The notes under the pieces are model-generated. The model had not been told where the DNA came from. It ran no database searches and saw only the letters and a program-made list of their open reading frames with translations. DNA of 64,000 nucleotides from an uncultured Oscillospiraceae bacterium (GTDB taxonomy: Bacteria; Bacillota; Clostridia; Oscillospirales; Oscillospiraceae): the NCBI GenBank assembly GCA_910579775.1, contig CAJTUE010000002.1:1-64000 (forward strand). Direction: 5' to 3'. This document shows positions 51,521 through 60,973 of this stretch, in pieces; positions within the stretch are counted from its first letter, which is position 1, and each line of letters opens with the position of its first letter. The translations under genes were made by a program, and so were the position numbers.

Positions 51521-54500
51521 GTGTCCGAGAGTAAAAAGATACCCTTTTTTGTCGCCTTTTCCGCTTATATTCCCAACATTCCTCAGCTGTGTGCCAGACT
51601 GGCGGAGTGCTATGTGCTCCACATCACTCCAGAGGGACAGTCTGGCAGTATTCAGGTTACCATCGAAGCGGATCCACCGCTGTCCCCGGCAGAGTGTCAG
51701 ACCATTGAAAACGAGCTCAGCGTGATCTACGGCGGAGCGGTACATATTGACCAGCCCATCCCCACCATTTCCACCGACACCCAGGTGGCGCTTTCAGGAG
51801 AGCGTGACCCTGCCGTATTGGTGGAGCTGCTGCGTAAGGAGATGGGCAAGGCCTTCGCGCCCGCTCGGGGACTGCTGGCCGGCGCCACCGGCGAGTTGAA
51901 CGGCGAGACCTTTACTGTCACTCTGCTAAACGGCTGCCATGAGCTTTTGGAGGCGCACACCCAGACCGCGCTGAAGTCTTTGCAAAGCGCCATTGGCCAT
52001 CCGGTGCGCCTGCGTTTTACCTCTCTCACCGCCGCCAAGGCCCAGAAGACGGACAAGACGGCCCTGCTGGACGAGGCAGAGAACCAACGGCTCACCGCGA
52101 TGAAGGCCAAACGCGCCGCGCCGCCCAAAGCGCAGAAGGGCAAAAGCGACACGATGTTTGGTAAGGTCTCTATGAAGCATCCAACCCCCATGTCCGAGCT
52201 CACCTTGGACATGGGCATGGTCCTGGTGGAGGGGGACGTGTTTTCCATTGACCATAAGGATCTACGCAACCGCACAGACAAGGTGATCCGCTTCGACCTC
52301 ACTGACTATATCAGTTCGATCCGGGTCACCCAGTTTATGGGAGAGTCAGAATATAAGCCGATCTTGAAAAACCTGAAGCTGGGCCAGCATCTGCTGGTCC
52401 AGGGCCGTCTTACTATGGACCGCTTTGAAAACGACATGGTGCTCCAGCCCACAGGCATTGCCTACGGCGAGAAGACGGTCCGCCGGGATGTGGCGGAGGG
52501 GGAAAAGCGTGTGGAGCTGCACCTCCACACCCGTATGTCCGCTATGGACGCCCTCACCGATACCGGGGCCGTAGTCAAGCGCGCTCTTTCCTGGGGTCAC
52601 CGAGCCATTGCCATCACCGATCACGGCGTAGCCCATTCCTTCCCAGACGCTGACCACGCCGCCGCCAAGGAGCGCATCAAGATCCTCTACGGCGTTGAGG
52701 CCTACTTCCGCAACGATGTGGACAGCACCGTGGCTGTACACGGCAAGGCGGACATTCCCATCAACGGTGAGTATGTGGTCTTCGATATCGAGACCACCGG
52801 CTTCGATCCCCGGCGAGAGGCCATCATTGAGATCGGCGCGGTACTGGTCAAGGACGGCATGATTCAGCCAGAGCGGTTTTCTACCTTCGCCGATCCTCAG
52901 CGGCCATTAAGCCCTAAAATTGTCTCGCTCACCGGGATCACCGATGATATGCTGGAGGGGGCTCCCAGTCAGAAGACGGCCGTTCAGGCGTTTCTGGACT
53001 TTGCCGGGGACCGGCCCTTGGTAGCCCACAATGCTGACTTTGACATTAGTTTCATTTGCCAAGCCGCGCTTCGGATGGAGATCCCCTTTGAGCCTACGAC
53101 AGTTGATACTCTCTCTTTGGCGCGGCGGCTTTATCCGACACTGCACAACCATAAGCTGGACACGGTTGCAGGCCACCTTCGTTTAGGCGGCTTTAACCAT
53201 CATCGCGCCGATGATGATGCCGCCATCGCCGCGGGCATCCTTTTGGATGAACTGCGCCTTCTTCGGATCCAGGGCGCGCAGCTGCTCTCGGACGCCGATA
53301 AGCTGCTGGCCGGGGCAAAGGTAGGCGGCGCGGGCCGCCGCAGTCCCTATCACCTTATCATTCTGGCCAAGAACCAGACTGGTCTTCGCAATCTCTACAA
53401 GCTCATCTCCCTCTCCCACTTAGAGCATTACAGCCGGGTACCCGTCATGCCGAAAAGCCTGATCGACGAGAACCGGGAGGGCCTGATCATCGGCTCCGCC
53501 TGCGAGGCTGGAGAGCTGTTCCGCGCCATCGTGGACAACAAGCCCCAGGAGGAGTTGGAGCGTCTGGCGAAATGGTATGACTATCTGGAGATCCAGCCCA
53601 TTTCCAACAACGCCTTTATGACCCGCCCCGGGCGGGATGGCCGCCAAATCGCCCAGGGAGACGAGGACCTCCGGGACTTCAACCGCAAGGTCGTGGAGCT
53701 GGGTGAGCTCCTCCACAAGCCCGTATGCGCCACCGGCGACGTCCACTTCCTGGATCCGCACGAGGAGATCTACCGCCATATTCTTTTAGACTCCAAGGGC
53801 TTTGAGGACGCCGACGCCCCCAACCCCCTCTATCTGCGCACCACTGACGAAATGCTGGCGGAATTTTCCTATCTGGGGGAAGAGAAGGCCAGGGAAGTGG
53901 TGGTCACCAACACCAACATGATCGCCGACTGGTGCGACCGGATGGGGCCGCTTCCCTCGGGGCTGTTCCCGCCCACCATCGAAAACTCCGCCCAGATCCT
54001 CAGCGACCTGGTCTGGAACAAGGCCCATGAGCTCTATGGTGAAGAGCCGCCGGAGATCGTCATGGACCGGATCAACGCCGAGCTGGGGGACATTTTGCGC
54101 TGTCATTACGATGTGATCTATATGTCCGCCCAAAAGCTGGTGCAGGACTCTTTGGAGCACGGTTATCTGGTTGGTTCCCGTGGCTCCGTCGGCTCTTCCA
54201 TCGTGGCCTTCCTCTCCGGTATTACCGAGGTCAACTCTCTGCCTGCCCACTACCGTTGCCCCAACTGCAAGCATGCTGACTTTGACTATGGGCGGGAAAA
54301 CGGCTATGACTGCGGCGCAGATATGCCCGACGCGGTGTGCCCCATCTGCGGCGCCCCCTATGAAAAAGACGGCTTCAACATCCCCTTCGAGACCTTTCTG
54401 GGCTTTGGCGGCGACAAGGTACCTGACATCGACCTGAACTTCTCCGGGGAATACCAGTCCAGTGCCCACCGCTATACCTTTGAGCTGTTTGGCTCGTCCC

Positions 54501-55864
54501 ACGTCTTCCGGGCGGGAACCATCGGCACGGTAGCGCTGAAGACCGCCTATGGCTACGTTAAGAAATATTTGGAAAAGCGCCATCTTGCCGCCACCCGCGC
54601 GGAGGAGAACCGTCTGGCCACTGGCTGTACCGGCGTAAAGCGCACCACAGGACAGCACCCCGGCGGCATGGTGGTCATCCCCCAGGACAAGGAGATCTAC
54701 GATTTCTGCCCGGTCCAGCACCCGGCTGACGATGAGAACTCCGACATTATCACCACCCATTTTGAATACCACTCCATGGAGTCCAATCTGTTGAAGCTGG
54801 ACATGCTGGGCCACGACGATCCCTCCATGATCCGCATGCTCCAGGACCTCACCGGGGTGGATCCCCAGAAGATCCCTCTGGACGACCCGGACACCATGTC
54901 CATCTTCTGTTCCTCCGGGGTATTGGGCTACAAGGACGACAAAGTCCTGGGACCCACCGGCGCCTGCGCCATTCCGGAATTTGGAACCTCCTTTGTCCGC
55001 GGGATGCTGGAGGACACGACGCCCAAACAGTTCAACACTCTGGTGCGGCTCTCCGGCTTCTCTCACGGCACCGATGTATGGCTGGGCAATGCCCGAGACT
55101 TGATCGTCAACGAGATCGCCACCGTCGATTCCACCGTAGGCTGCCGGGACGACATTATGATCTACCTCATGCGCCAGGGGATGGACCCCAAGGTCTCCTT
55201 TAAGATCATGGAGGCGGTCCGAAAGGGGAAGGTGAAAAAGGGCGGCTTCCAGGACGGCTGGGTGGAGGATATGAAGGCCCATGACGTTCCCCAGTGGTAC
55301 ATCGACTCCCTGGCCAAGATCGGCTATCTGTTCCCCAAGGCCCACGCCGTGGCCTACGTGATGATGGCCTTCCGCATCGCCTGGTTCAAGGTCCACCGCC
55401 CCTTGGCCTTCTATGCCGCCTACTTTACCATCCGTGCCAAGGCCTTTGACGCCACCGTCATGTGTCAGGGAATGGACGTGGTGAAGGGAAAAATGCAGGC
55501 CATTATCAACAAGGACAAGGACGCCTCCGCCGTCGAGCAGGATATGCTGGTCACCCTGGAGGTCTGCTACGAGTTCTATCTGCGCGGCTTTAGCTTTGAG
55601 GCAATCGACCTTTACCGCTCCGAGGCGGTCAATTTCCTGGTGGATGAGGAGAAAAAGACTCTTCTGCCCCCCTTCACCTCCGTCCCCGGCTTGGGTGAGT
55701 CGGCGGCCCAGTCTATCATCGACCAGCGAAAGGGAAGGTCCTTTATCTCCATCGGGGAGCTGCTTACCGTTTGCCCTAAGGTGTCCAAAGCACACATCGA
55801 GGGGCTGAAGGCGGCGGGCGCTTTGGCCGGAATGCCAGAGACCAGTCAGCTTACACTTTTCTAA
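51521..55864 (+). CDS. polC: DNA polymerase III alpha subunit, Gram-positive PolC type
   Basis: PolC is the replicative polymerase with built-in 3'-5' exonuclease. In order: N-terminal domains, OB fold, PHP domain (LHLHTRMSAMDALTDTGAVV at about 333), inserted exonuclease (VVFDIETTGFDPRREAIIEI at about 418), second PHP part, a zinc ribbon (CPNCKHADF ... CPICGAPYE), palm with KVPDIDLNFSGEYQ at about 967, and C-terminal helices. It has 1447 residues. The start is GTG 51521 after AAGGAGAG. It ends the pyrH-polC operon. Confidence 0.97.
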   Translation: MSESKKIPFFVAFSAYIPNIPQLCARLAECYVLHITPEGQSGSIQVTIEADPPLSPAECQTIENELSVIYGGAVHIDQPIPTISTDTQVALSGERDPAVLVELLRKEMGKAFAPARGLLAGATGELNGETFTVTLLNGCHELLEAHTQTALKSLQSAIGHPVRLRFTSLTAAKAQKTDKTALLDEAENQRLTAMKAKRAAPPKAQKGKSDTMFGKVSMKHPTPMSELTLDMGMVLVEGDVFSIDHKDLRNRTDKVIRFDLTDYISSIRVTQFMGESEYKPILKNLKLGQHLLVQGRLTMDRFENDMVLQPTGIAYGEKTVRRDVAEGEKRVELHLHTRMSAMDALTDTGAVVKRALSWGHRAIAITDHGVAHSFPDADHAAAKERIKILYGVEAYFRNDVDSTVAVHGKADIPINGEYVVFDIETTGFDPRREAIIEIGAVLVKDGMIQPERFSTFADPQRPLSPKIVSLTGITDDMLEGAPSQKTAVQAFLDFAGDRPLVAHNADFDISFICQAALRMEIPFEPTTVDTLSLARRLYPTLHNHKLDTVAGHLRLGGFNHHRADDDAAIAAGILLDELRLLRIQGAQLLSDADKLLAGAKVGGAGRRSPYHLIILAKNQTGLRNLYKLISLSHLEHYSRVPVMPKSLIDENREGLIIGSACEAGELFRAIVDNKPQEELERLAKWYDYLEIQPISNNAFMTRPGRDGRQIAQGDEDLRDFNRKVVELGELLHKPVCATGDVHFLDPHEEIYRHILLDSKGFEDADAPNPLYLRTTDEMLAEFSYLGEEKAREVVVTNTNMIADWCDRMGPLPSGLFPPTIENSAQILSDLVWNKAHELYGEEPPEIVMDRINAELGDILRCHYDVIYMSAQKLVQDSLEHGYLVGSRGSVGSSIVAFLSGITEVNSLPAHYRCPNCKHADFDYGRENGYDCGADMPDAVCPICGAPYEKDGFNIPFETFLGFGGDKVPDIDLNFSGEYQSSAHRYTFELFGSSHVFRAGTIGTVALKTAYGYVKKYLEKRHLAATRAEENRLATGCTGVKRTTGQHPGGMVVIPQDKEIYDFCPVQHPADDENSDIITTHFEYHSMESNLLKLDMLGHDDPSMIRMLQDLTGVDPQKIPLDDPDTMSIFCSSGVLGYKDDKVLGPTGACAIPEFGTSFVRGMLEDTTPKQFNTLVRLSGFSHGTDVWLGNARDLIVNEIATVDSTVGCRDDIMIYLMRQGMDPKVSFKIMEAVRKGKVKKGGFQDGWVEDMKAHDVPQWYIDSLAKIGYLFPKAHAVAYVMMAFRIAWFKVHRPLAFYAAYFTIRAKAFDATVMCQGMDVVKGKMQAIINKDKDASAVEQDMLVTLEVCYEFYLRGFSFEAIDLYRSEAVNFLVDEEKKTLLPPFTSVPGLGESAAQSIIDQRKGRSFISIGELLTVCPKVSKAHIEGLKAAGALAGMPETSQLTLF

Positions 55865-55917
55865 CTTCAACACCTTGACAGCTCTTGCGCGCTGACAATA
55901 TATCTTCAAAAAGGAGG

Positions 55918-55957
55918 TTGACTTTAGCGTGGTAGTGTGATATTATGCTAAAGTCAA
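55918..55957 (+). promoter_or_regulatory. Promoter of the his operon with overlapping 11-bp inverted repeat
   Basis: TTGACT (55918-55923) and TATTAT (55941-55946) have a 17-bp spacer. TTGACTTTAGC (55918-55928) is perfectly repeated inverted as GCTAAAGTCAA (55947-55957), so the two arms cover the -35 box and the start region. This is a typical repressor operator. The repressor is not encoded in the window; a HisR/YerC-type (TrpR-like) regulator is one possibility. Confidence 0.75.
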
Positions 55958-55974
55958 AACTGTGAGGTGATCCC

Positions 55975-57144
55975 ATGTCCAACACCATTCCAACGCCGGA
56001 GGGCACGAGAGACCGCTTGTTTGGGGAATGCCAGGAGCGGCGGTGTGTGCAAGAGGCTTTGCTCCAGCTGTTTCGGTGCCGGGGCTTCCACGAGGTCCGC
56101 ACCCCGGAGGTGGAATTTTATGATCTGTTCCTCCGTTCCGGCAATCCCTTGCCCCAGGAACAGCTTTTGAAAATCGTTGACCGTGGCGGCAGGATCATGG
56201 TCATGCGCCCGGACTGTACCACCCCGATCGCCCGCGTTGTCGCGGCGAAGCTGAAAAATTTGCCCTCTCCCCAGCGGCTCTATTACGACCAGACCGTCTT
56301 CCGCTCCGGCAAGGAGCACCGCGGCGGTCGCAGTGAGATCGCCCAATGTGGCGTAGAGCTCTTGGGCGCCCAAGGTCTGCGGGCCGACGCGGAGGTGCTG
56401 GCGTTGGCCGCGGACAGCCTGCGCGGGGCGGGGTTGGAGCGTTTTCACATTGAGCTCGGCCATGTGGGCTTATTCCATGACTTGGCTCGGGCTCTCCAGC
56501 TGTCCCAAGAGGACACCGAAACGATCCGTTGCTTGATCGAGGGCAAGAATTTTGCCGCTCTGGCTGACTTTTTGGCCCCTTATGTAGATACCGAGCCGGG
56601 GAAGGCCTTGGACCGGCTGCCCTATCTGTTCGGTGGGGTAGAGGTGCTGGATGAGGCTGAACGTCTCTTTTCTGGTTCTCCGTCCATTGCTTATCTGCGT
56701 CAGCTCTATGCCGTTCTGGAGACCGCCGGCTACGGCGCCGATCTCCGCTTTGACCTAGGGCTGGTCCATCAGATTGACTATTACACCGGCGTAGTGTTTC
56801 GTGGCTACGCGGTGGGCGCCGCCGACGCAGTGCTCTCCGGCGGGCGGTATGACGGACTGCTGGCCGCCTTCGGCCCCGACATGCCTGCCACTGGCTTTGC
56901 GGTGGACGTGGACGCCGTGGCGGGGTGCCTGCCCGCGGCGGAGCTTCCCCAAGCCGAGCTGCTCATCCACTACGACCCTGCCTGTTTGTCCCGTGCCTTG
57001 GCGGCGCTGGACTTGGCCACTCCCGGCACTGCCCAGCTTTCCCCCTGTGATACTCTGGAGAAGAGCCGGGAGCTGGCGTGGGCCAAGGGCGCGCGAACCC
57101 TCCTTATCTTTGATGGAAATGGGGAAAGGAGGGAGGCGCTATGA
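55975..57144 (+). CDS. hisZ: ATP phosphoribosyltransferase regulatory subunit
   Basis: HisZ is a catalytically dead histidyl-tRNA synthetase-like protein needed by the short HisG. TPEGTRDRLFGECQERR, FYDLFLRSGNPLP and MVMRPDCTTPIARVVA are motif 1-2 remnants of the class II synthetase fold, and GGRYDGLLAAFG is motif 3-like. It has 389 residues. GAGGTG precedes ATG 55975. It is the first gene of the his operon and overlaps hisG by four bases. Confidence 0.93.
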   Translation: MSNTIPTPEGTRDRLFGECQERRCVQEALLQLFRCRGFHEVRTPEVEFYDLFLRSGNPLPQEQLLKIVDRGGRIMVMRPDCTTPIARVVAAKLKNLPSPQRLYYDQTVFRSGKEHRGGRSEIAQCGVELLGAQGLRADAEVLALAADSLRGAGLERFHIELGHVGLFHDLARALQLSQEDTETIRCLIEGKNFAALADFLAPYVDTEPGKALDRLPYLFGGVEVLDEAERLFSGSPSIAYLRQLYAVLETAGYGADLRFDLGLVHQIDYYTGVVFRGYAVGAADAVLSGGRYDGLLAAFGPDMPATGFAVDVDAVAGCLPAAELPQAELLIHYDPACLSRALAALDLATPGTAQLSPCDTLEKSRELAWAKGARTLLIFDGNGERREAL

Positions 57145-57779
57145 CGCAAAAACGTCTCAGGATCGCCTTGACTAAGGGACGGCTCCAGGACCATACCGTA
57201 GAGCTGTTTGAGCGCATGGGCCTTGACTGCACTCCCATCCGTCACCCCGGCCGCCGCCTGGTCCACTCCATCCCCAACTATCCTCTGGACGCTGTGTTGG
57301 CCAAGGCTCCCGATGTGATCACCTATGTGGAGCACGGCGTCTGTGACCTGGGAGTCGTGGGTAAGGACACGATTTTAGAGCAGGGACGGTCCTTCTACGA
57401 GGTCCTGGATCTGGGCTTCGGCCGCTGCCGCTTCGCTCTGGCCGTTCGGGAGGGCAGCGACTTTTACGGTACCTATAAGACCCGGCGGATCGCCACCAAA
57501 TATCCCAACGTGACCCGAAACTTCTTTGAAGAGAAGGGAATGGATGTCTCTATTATCAAGATCGAGGGCTCCGTGGAGCTGGCCCCGATCCTTGACCTGG
57601 CCGATGGTATTGTGGATATCGTGGAGACGGGCGCGACCTTGCGTGAAAACGGACTTGTCCCCATCGAGGATGTGGCGGCGGTATCCGCCCGCTTGATCGT
57701 CAACACCGCCAGCATGAAGCTCTACAAGGAAGATATCCTGCGCCTGATCGAGGGGTGCAAGGCGAATTTGGAGGGATGA
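57141..57779 (+). CDS. hisG: ATP phosphoribosyltransferase, short form
   Basis: HisG starts histidine synthesis by joining ATP and PRPP. LRIALTKGRLQDHTVELFER, VEHGVCDLGVVGKD, RIATKYPNVTRNFFEEKGMD, and the PRPP loop DGIVDIVETGATLRENGL are present. It has 212 residues, the short HisG that lacks the regulatory domain and so needs HisZ, encoded just upstream. It overlaps hisD as ATGA. Confidence 0.96.
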   Translation: MTQKRLRIALTKGRLQDHTVELFERMGLDCTPIRHPGRRLVHSIPNYPLDAVLAKAPDVITYVEHGVCDLGVVGKDTILEQGRSFYEVLDLGFGRCRFALAVREGSDFYGTYKTRRIATKYPNVTRNFFEEKGMDVSIIKIEGSVELAPILDLADGIVDIVETGATLRENGLVPIEDVAAVSARLIVNTASMKLYKEDILRLIEGCKANLEG

Positions 57780-59068
57780 GCGTGCTTACCATCATTGACC
57801 GCGACCCGCAGGCCGCACGGCGCCAGCTGGAGGCAATGCGTCAGCGCGCCGCCTCCGCCAACCATGCCGTTGAGGTCGCTGTGCAGGCGATCATGGAAAA
57901 TGTAAAGACCGAGGGCTTTGCGGCTGTAGAACGCTATACCAGGCAATTTGACCGCAAGGTCCCCTATGAGATTTCCCGGGAAAAGCTGGACGAGGCTTAC
58001 GCCCGCTGTCCCGAGGAGCTTATCACGGCGCTGGAACGGGCGGCGGACAATATCCGCGACTATAACCTTCGCCTTTTGCCCCGGTCTGAGATTTGGAACT
58101 CCCCTGATGGCGGTAAAGTCGGACGCCTTGTCAGAGGTCTGCGCCGCGTGGGGATCTACGTCCCCGGCGGCACCGCCGCCTATCCCTCGTCGGTGCTGAT
58201 GAATGCGGTGCCTGCCAAGGTGGCCGGGGTAGAGGAGATCGTTATGGTCACCCCGCCCACCGAGCATTTGAGCGACGCGGTGCTGGCCGCCGCCAAAATT
58301 GCCGGGGTAGACCGGGTCATTGCCGTGGGCGGCGCCCAGGCAGTGGCGGCGCTGACCTATGGCGCGGGCTTTATCCCGAGGGTAGACAAGCTGGTGGGCC
58401 CCGGCAACGCCTATGTGGCCACCGCCAAGCGGCTGGCCTATGGGCAACTGGATATCGATATGATCGCCGGGCCCTCCGAGGTGCTGGTGATCGCCGACAA
58501 GACCGCTGAGCCTAAATTTGTGGCCGCCGACCTCATGAGCCAGGCGGAGCATGACATACTGGCCTCCGCCGTGCTGCTCACCGACTCTTCGGCTCTGGCG
58601 CGGGCTGTTTCGGAGGAGATCAAACGTCAAAGCGCACGGCTGTCACGCAAGGATATCATCCAAGCGTCCCTGCGGGATTTTGGCTGTGTCTTGGTTTGTA
58701 ACGATCTGGACGAGTGCGTGACCTTGGCCAATGAGATCGCCCCGGAGCATTTGGAGCTGTGCGTGGCCGACCCGGAGGGGATGCTGCCCAAGGTCAAAAA
58801 CGCTGGTGCGGTGTTCCTGGGGAACTGGTCTCCCGAACCGCTGGGGGACTATATGGCGGGGCCAAACCATGTTCTGCCCACCTCCGGCACCGCCCGGTTC
58901 TTCTCCCCGCTGTCCGTGACCAGCTTTATCAAGACCATGAGCGTCATTGAGTATGACAAAGAGGCGTTGGAGCGGGTGCACGACCAGGTCATTGCTTTGG
59001 CCCGATCCGAGGAACTTACCGCCCATGCCAATTCCATCCAAGTCCGTTTTGAGGAGGATGCCCTATGA
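57776..59068 (+). CDS. hisD: Histidinol dehydrogenase
   Basis: HisD oxidises histidinol to histidine in two steps with zinc and NAD. VPGGTAAYPSSVLMNAVPAK, VGGAQAVAALTYG, KLVGPGNAYVATAKRLAYG, IAGPSEVLVIAD and the ligand-bearing EHLELCVADPEGM, YMAGPNHVLPTSGTARFFSP are present. It has 430 residues. ATG 57776 overlaps the hisG stop; GTG 57782 is a less likely start. Confidence 0.96.
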   Translation: MSVLTIIDRDPQAARRQLEAMRQRAASANHAVEVAVQAIMENVKTEGFAAVERYTRQFDRKVPYEISREKLDEAYARCPEELITALERAADNIRDYNLRLLPRSEIWNSPDGGKVGRLVRGLRRVGIYVPGGTAAYPSSVLMNAVPAKVAGVEEIVMVTPPTEHLSDAVLAAAKIAGVDRVIAVGGAQAVAALTYGAGFIPRVDKLVGPGNAYVATAKRLAYGQLDIDMIAGPSEVLVIADKTAEPKFVAADLMSQAEHDILASAVLLTDSSALARAVSEEIKRQSARLSRKDIIQASLRDFGCVLVCNDLDECVTLANEIAPEHLELCVADPEGMLPKVKNAGAVFLGNWSPEPLGDYMAGPNHVLPTSGTARFFSPLSVTSFIKTMSVIEYDKEALERVHDQVIALARSEELTAHANSIQVRFEEDAL

Positions 59069-59643
59069 GCCGCCGCGCTGTTGTGGGACGAAAGACCAAG
59101 GAGACCGAGATCACCGTCGCCCTGGAGCTGGAGGGCGGAGACGTTTGCGTAAATACCGGTGTGGGCTTTTTTGACCATATGCTCACCGCTTTGGGCTTTT
59201 ATGCCGGTTTTGGACTGGAGATCTCCGCTCAGGGAGACCTCTATGTGGACGCGCACCACACGGTGGAGGATGTGGGCATCGTTCTGGGGCAGGCGCTGGC
59301 CCAGGCGCTGGGGGATAAGGCCGGGATCGCCCGCTTTGGGGCCGCCTTTGTCCCCATGGATGAGTCTCTTTCCCGTGTGGTCCTGGACATTTCCTCCCGG
59401 CCTTATTTGGTTTATAACGCGGTCATGCCCCAGGAACGTATTGGGGACTACGACAGCTGCCTCACCGAGGAATTTTTCCGGGCCCTGGCGGTGCATGGCG
59501 GTTTGACCCTTCACGCGGCGGGGCTTTATGGATCCAACGCCCACCACTTGACCGAGGCCATGTTCAAGGCCCTGGGGCTGGCCCTTAAGCAGGCGGTAGC
59601 CGTAACCGGGCAGGGCGCAACCTCTACCAAGGGTATGCTGTGA
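59065..59643 (+). CDS. hisB: Imidazoleglycerol-phosphate dehydratase
   Basis: This Mn-dependent enzyme makes imidazole-acetol phosphate. GVGFFDHMLTALGFYAG, DVYVDAHHTVEDVG-like DLYVDAHHTVEDVGI and LYGSNAHHLTEAMFKALG carry the His-rich metal sites. It has 192 residues, so it is monofunctional, without the HAD phosphatase of enteric HisB. It overlaps hisD (ATGA). Confidence 0.96.
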   Translation: MSRRAVVGRKTKETEITVALELEGGDVCVNTGVGFFDHMLTALGFYAGFGLEISAQGDLYVDAHHTVEDVGIVLGQALAQALGDKAGIARFGAAFVPMDESLSRVVLDISSRPYLVYNAVMPQERIGDYDSCLTEEFFRALAVHGGLTLHAAGLYGSNAHHLTEAMFKALGLALKQAVAVTGQGATSTKGML

Positions 59644-60251
59644 TGGGCCGCACCGCTATTGTGGACTATGGCGTGGGCAATCTTCACAGCATCGCCAACG
59701 CCATGAAATATATCGGCCTGGAAACTCTGGTCACTGGAGACGCCCAGGAGCTTGAGGGGGCAGACGCCATCATTCTCCCGGGCGTGGGTGCTTTTCCCGA
59801 CGCGGCAAACAAGCTGCGCGATACCGGGTTGGACAGTGTACTGCGGGCTCAGAGCGCGCAAAAGCCCATTTTGGGAATATGCCTGGGGATGCAGCTGCTC
59901 TTTAACGGCAGTGACGAGGTGCGGCCCACCAAGGGCCTGGGGCTGGTCCCTGGCTGGGTGGACCGCATCGAGACCAAGTGTAAGCTCCCCCATATTGGCT
60001 GGAACAGCCTGTCCTTTGCAAACGACAGCCCTCTTTTTAAGGGCTTAAATGATGGGGTTTACGTCTATTTTGTCCACTCCTTCTGCGGCCTGGCCCAACG
60101 CCCGGAGCATGTGACCGCCCGCACGGACTACGGTGCCAGCGTCATTGCGGCGGTAGGGCGCGGAAATGTATTTGGTTGTCAGTTCCACCCCGAAAAGAGC
60201 GGGGAAGTGGGATTGCAAATTCTGCGAAACTTTGGAGCGTTGAACAAATGA
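59643..60251 (+). CDS. hisH: Imidazole glycerol phosphate synthase, glutaminase subunit
   Basis: HisH feeds ammonia from glutamine to HisF. AIVDYGVGNLHSIANAMK, the oxyanion strand ILPGVGAFPDA, the nucleophile GICLGMQLLF and the triad end GCQFHPEKSGEVG are clear. It has 202 residues. ATG 59643 overlaps the hisB stop by one base. Confidence 0.96.
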   Translation: MGRTAIVDYGVGNLHSIANAMKYIGLETLVTGDAQELEGADAIILPGVGAFPDAANKLRDTGLDSVLRAQSAQKPILGICLGMQLLFNGSDEVRPTKGLGLVPGWVDRIETKCKLPHIGWNSLSFANDSPLFKGLNDGVYVYFVHSFCGLAQRPEHVTARTDYGASVIAAVGRGNVFGCQFHPEKSGEVGLQILRNFGALNK

Positions 60252-60973
60252 TCATTTTACCTGCCATTGATTTGAAGGGCGGCCAATGCGTCCGCCTGAA
60301 GCAGGGCGATTTTGACACCGCCCACCAGGTGGCCGCCAGCGCCGTGGAAACAGCCCTGGCCTTTCAAACCGCCGGGGCGCGGTGGATCCACATGGTGGAC
60401 TTAGATGGCGCGCGCAACGCAGTTCGTTGCAACGGAGATACTGTAAAGGCAGTTGCCGGTACAGTGGCAGCCAAGGTCGAGCTGGGCGGCGGCGTACGTT
60501 CCATGGCGGATCTGGAGACCTCATTCGATCTGGGCATCTTCCGGGCAGTCATCGGTTCCGCCGCCGTTTCCGACCCTGACTTTCTGCGCGCCGCCGTGGA
60601 CCGCTATGGAGAGCGGATCGCCGTGGGGGTGGACACCCTGGACGGGGTCGTCAAAACAGCCGGGTGGGAGCAGTCCTCCGGCCTTGATTATTTGGCGTTT
60701 GCCGAGCGGCTGGAGGAATCGGGCGTAAAGACTATTATCTTTACAGATATTGCCACCGACGGAATGCTCTCCGGGCCGTCCTTTGGACGGCTGGCGGAGC
60801 TTCAGCGCCACTATGTCGGCAGCATTATCGCCTCCGGTGGGGTGACCACGCTGGACGATATCAAGCGTCTGCGGGACATGGGGCTTTATGGCGCTATCAT
60901 CGGCAAGGCTTACTATGCCGGGACCATCGACCTGGCCCAGGCTATTGAGGAAGCGGGGGAACAGCAATGTTAG
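60248..60973 (+). CDS. hisA: ProFAR isomerase (HisA)
   Basis: HisA is a TIM-barrel isomerase acting on phosphoribosyl-formimino-AICAR. ILPAIDLKGGQCVRLKQGDF with the first catalytic Asp, KVELGGGVRSMADLE, and FTDIATDGMLSGPSFGRLAE with the second Asp, are typical. It has 241 residues. ATG 60248 overlaps hisH (ATGA). Confidence 0.96.
   Translation: MIILPAIDLKGGQCVRLKQGDFDTAHQVAASAVETALAFQTAGARWIHMVDLDGARNAVRCNGDTVKAVAGTVAAKVELGGGVRSMADLETSFDLGIFRAVIGSAAVSDPDFLRAAVDRYGERIAVGVDTLDGVVKTAGWEQSSGLDYLAFAERLEESGVKTIIFTDIATDGMLSGPSFGRLAELQRHYVGSIIASGGVTTLDDIKRLRDMGLYGAIIGKAYYAGTIDLAQAIEEAGEQQC

Noticed and set aside
53786..55909. A 707-codon open frame on the minus strand
   Set aside because: It is an antisense shadow of polC, caused by high-GC codon bias; its translation lacks domain features.
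55865..55974. Possible histidine T-box or leader peptide before hisZ
   Set aside because: No specifier, no TGGNACCGCG-type sequence and no His-codon run; only the promoter palindrome is seen.
57722..58630. 302-codon minus-strand frame
   Set aside because: Antisense shadow of hisD and the hisG end.
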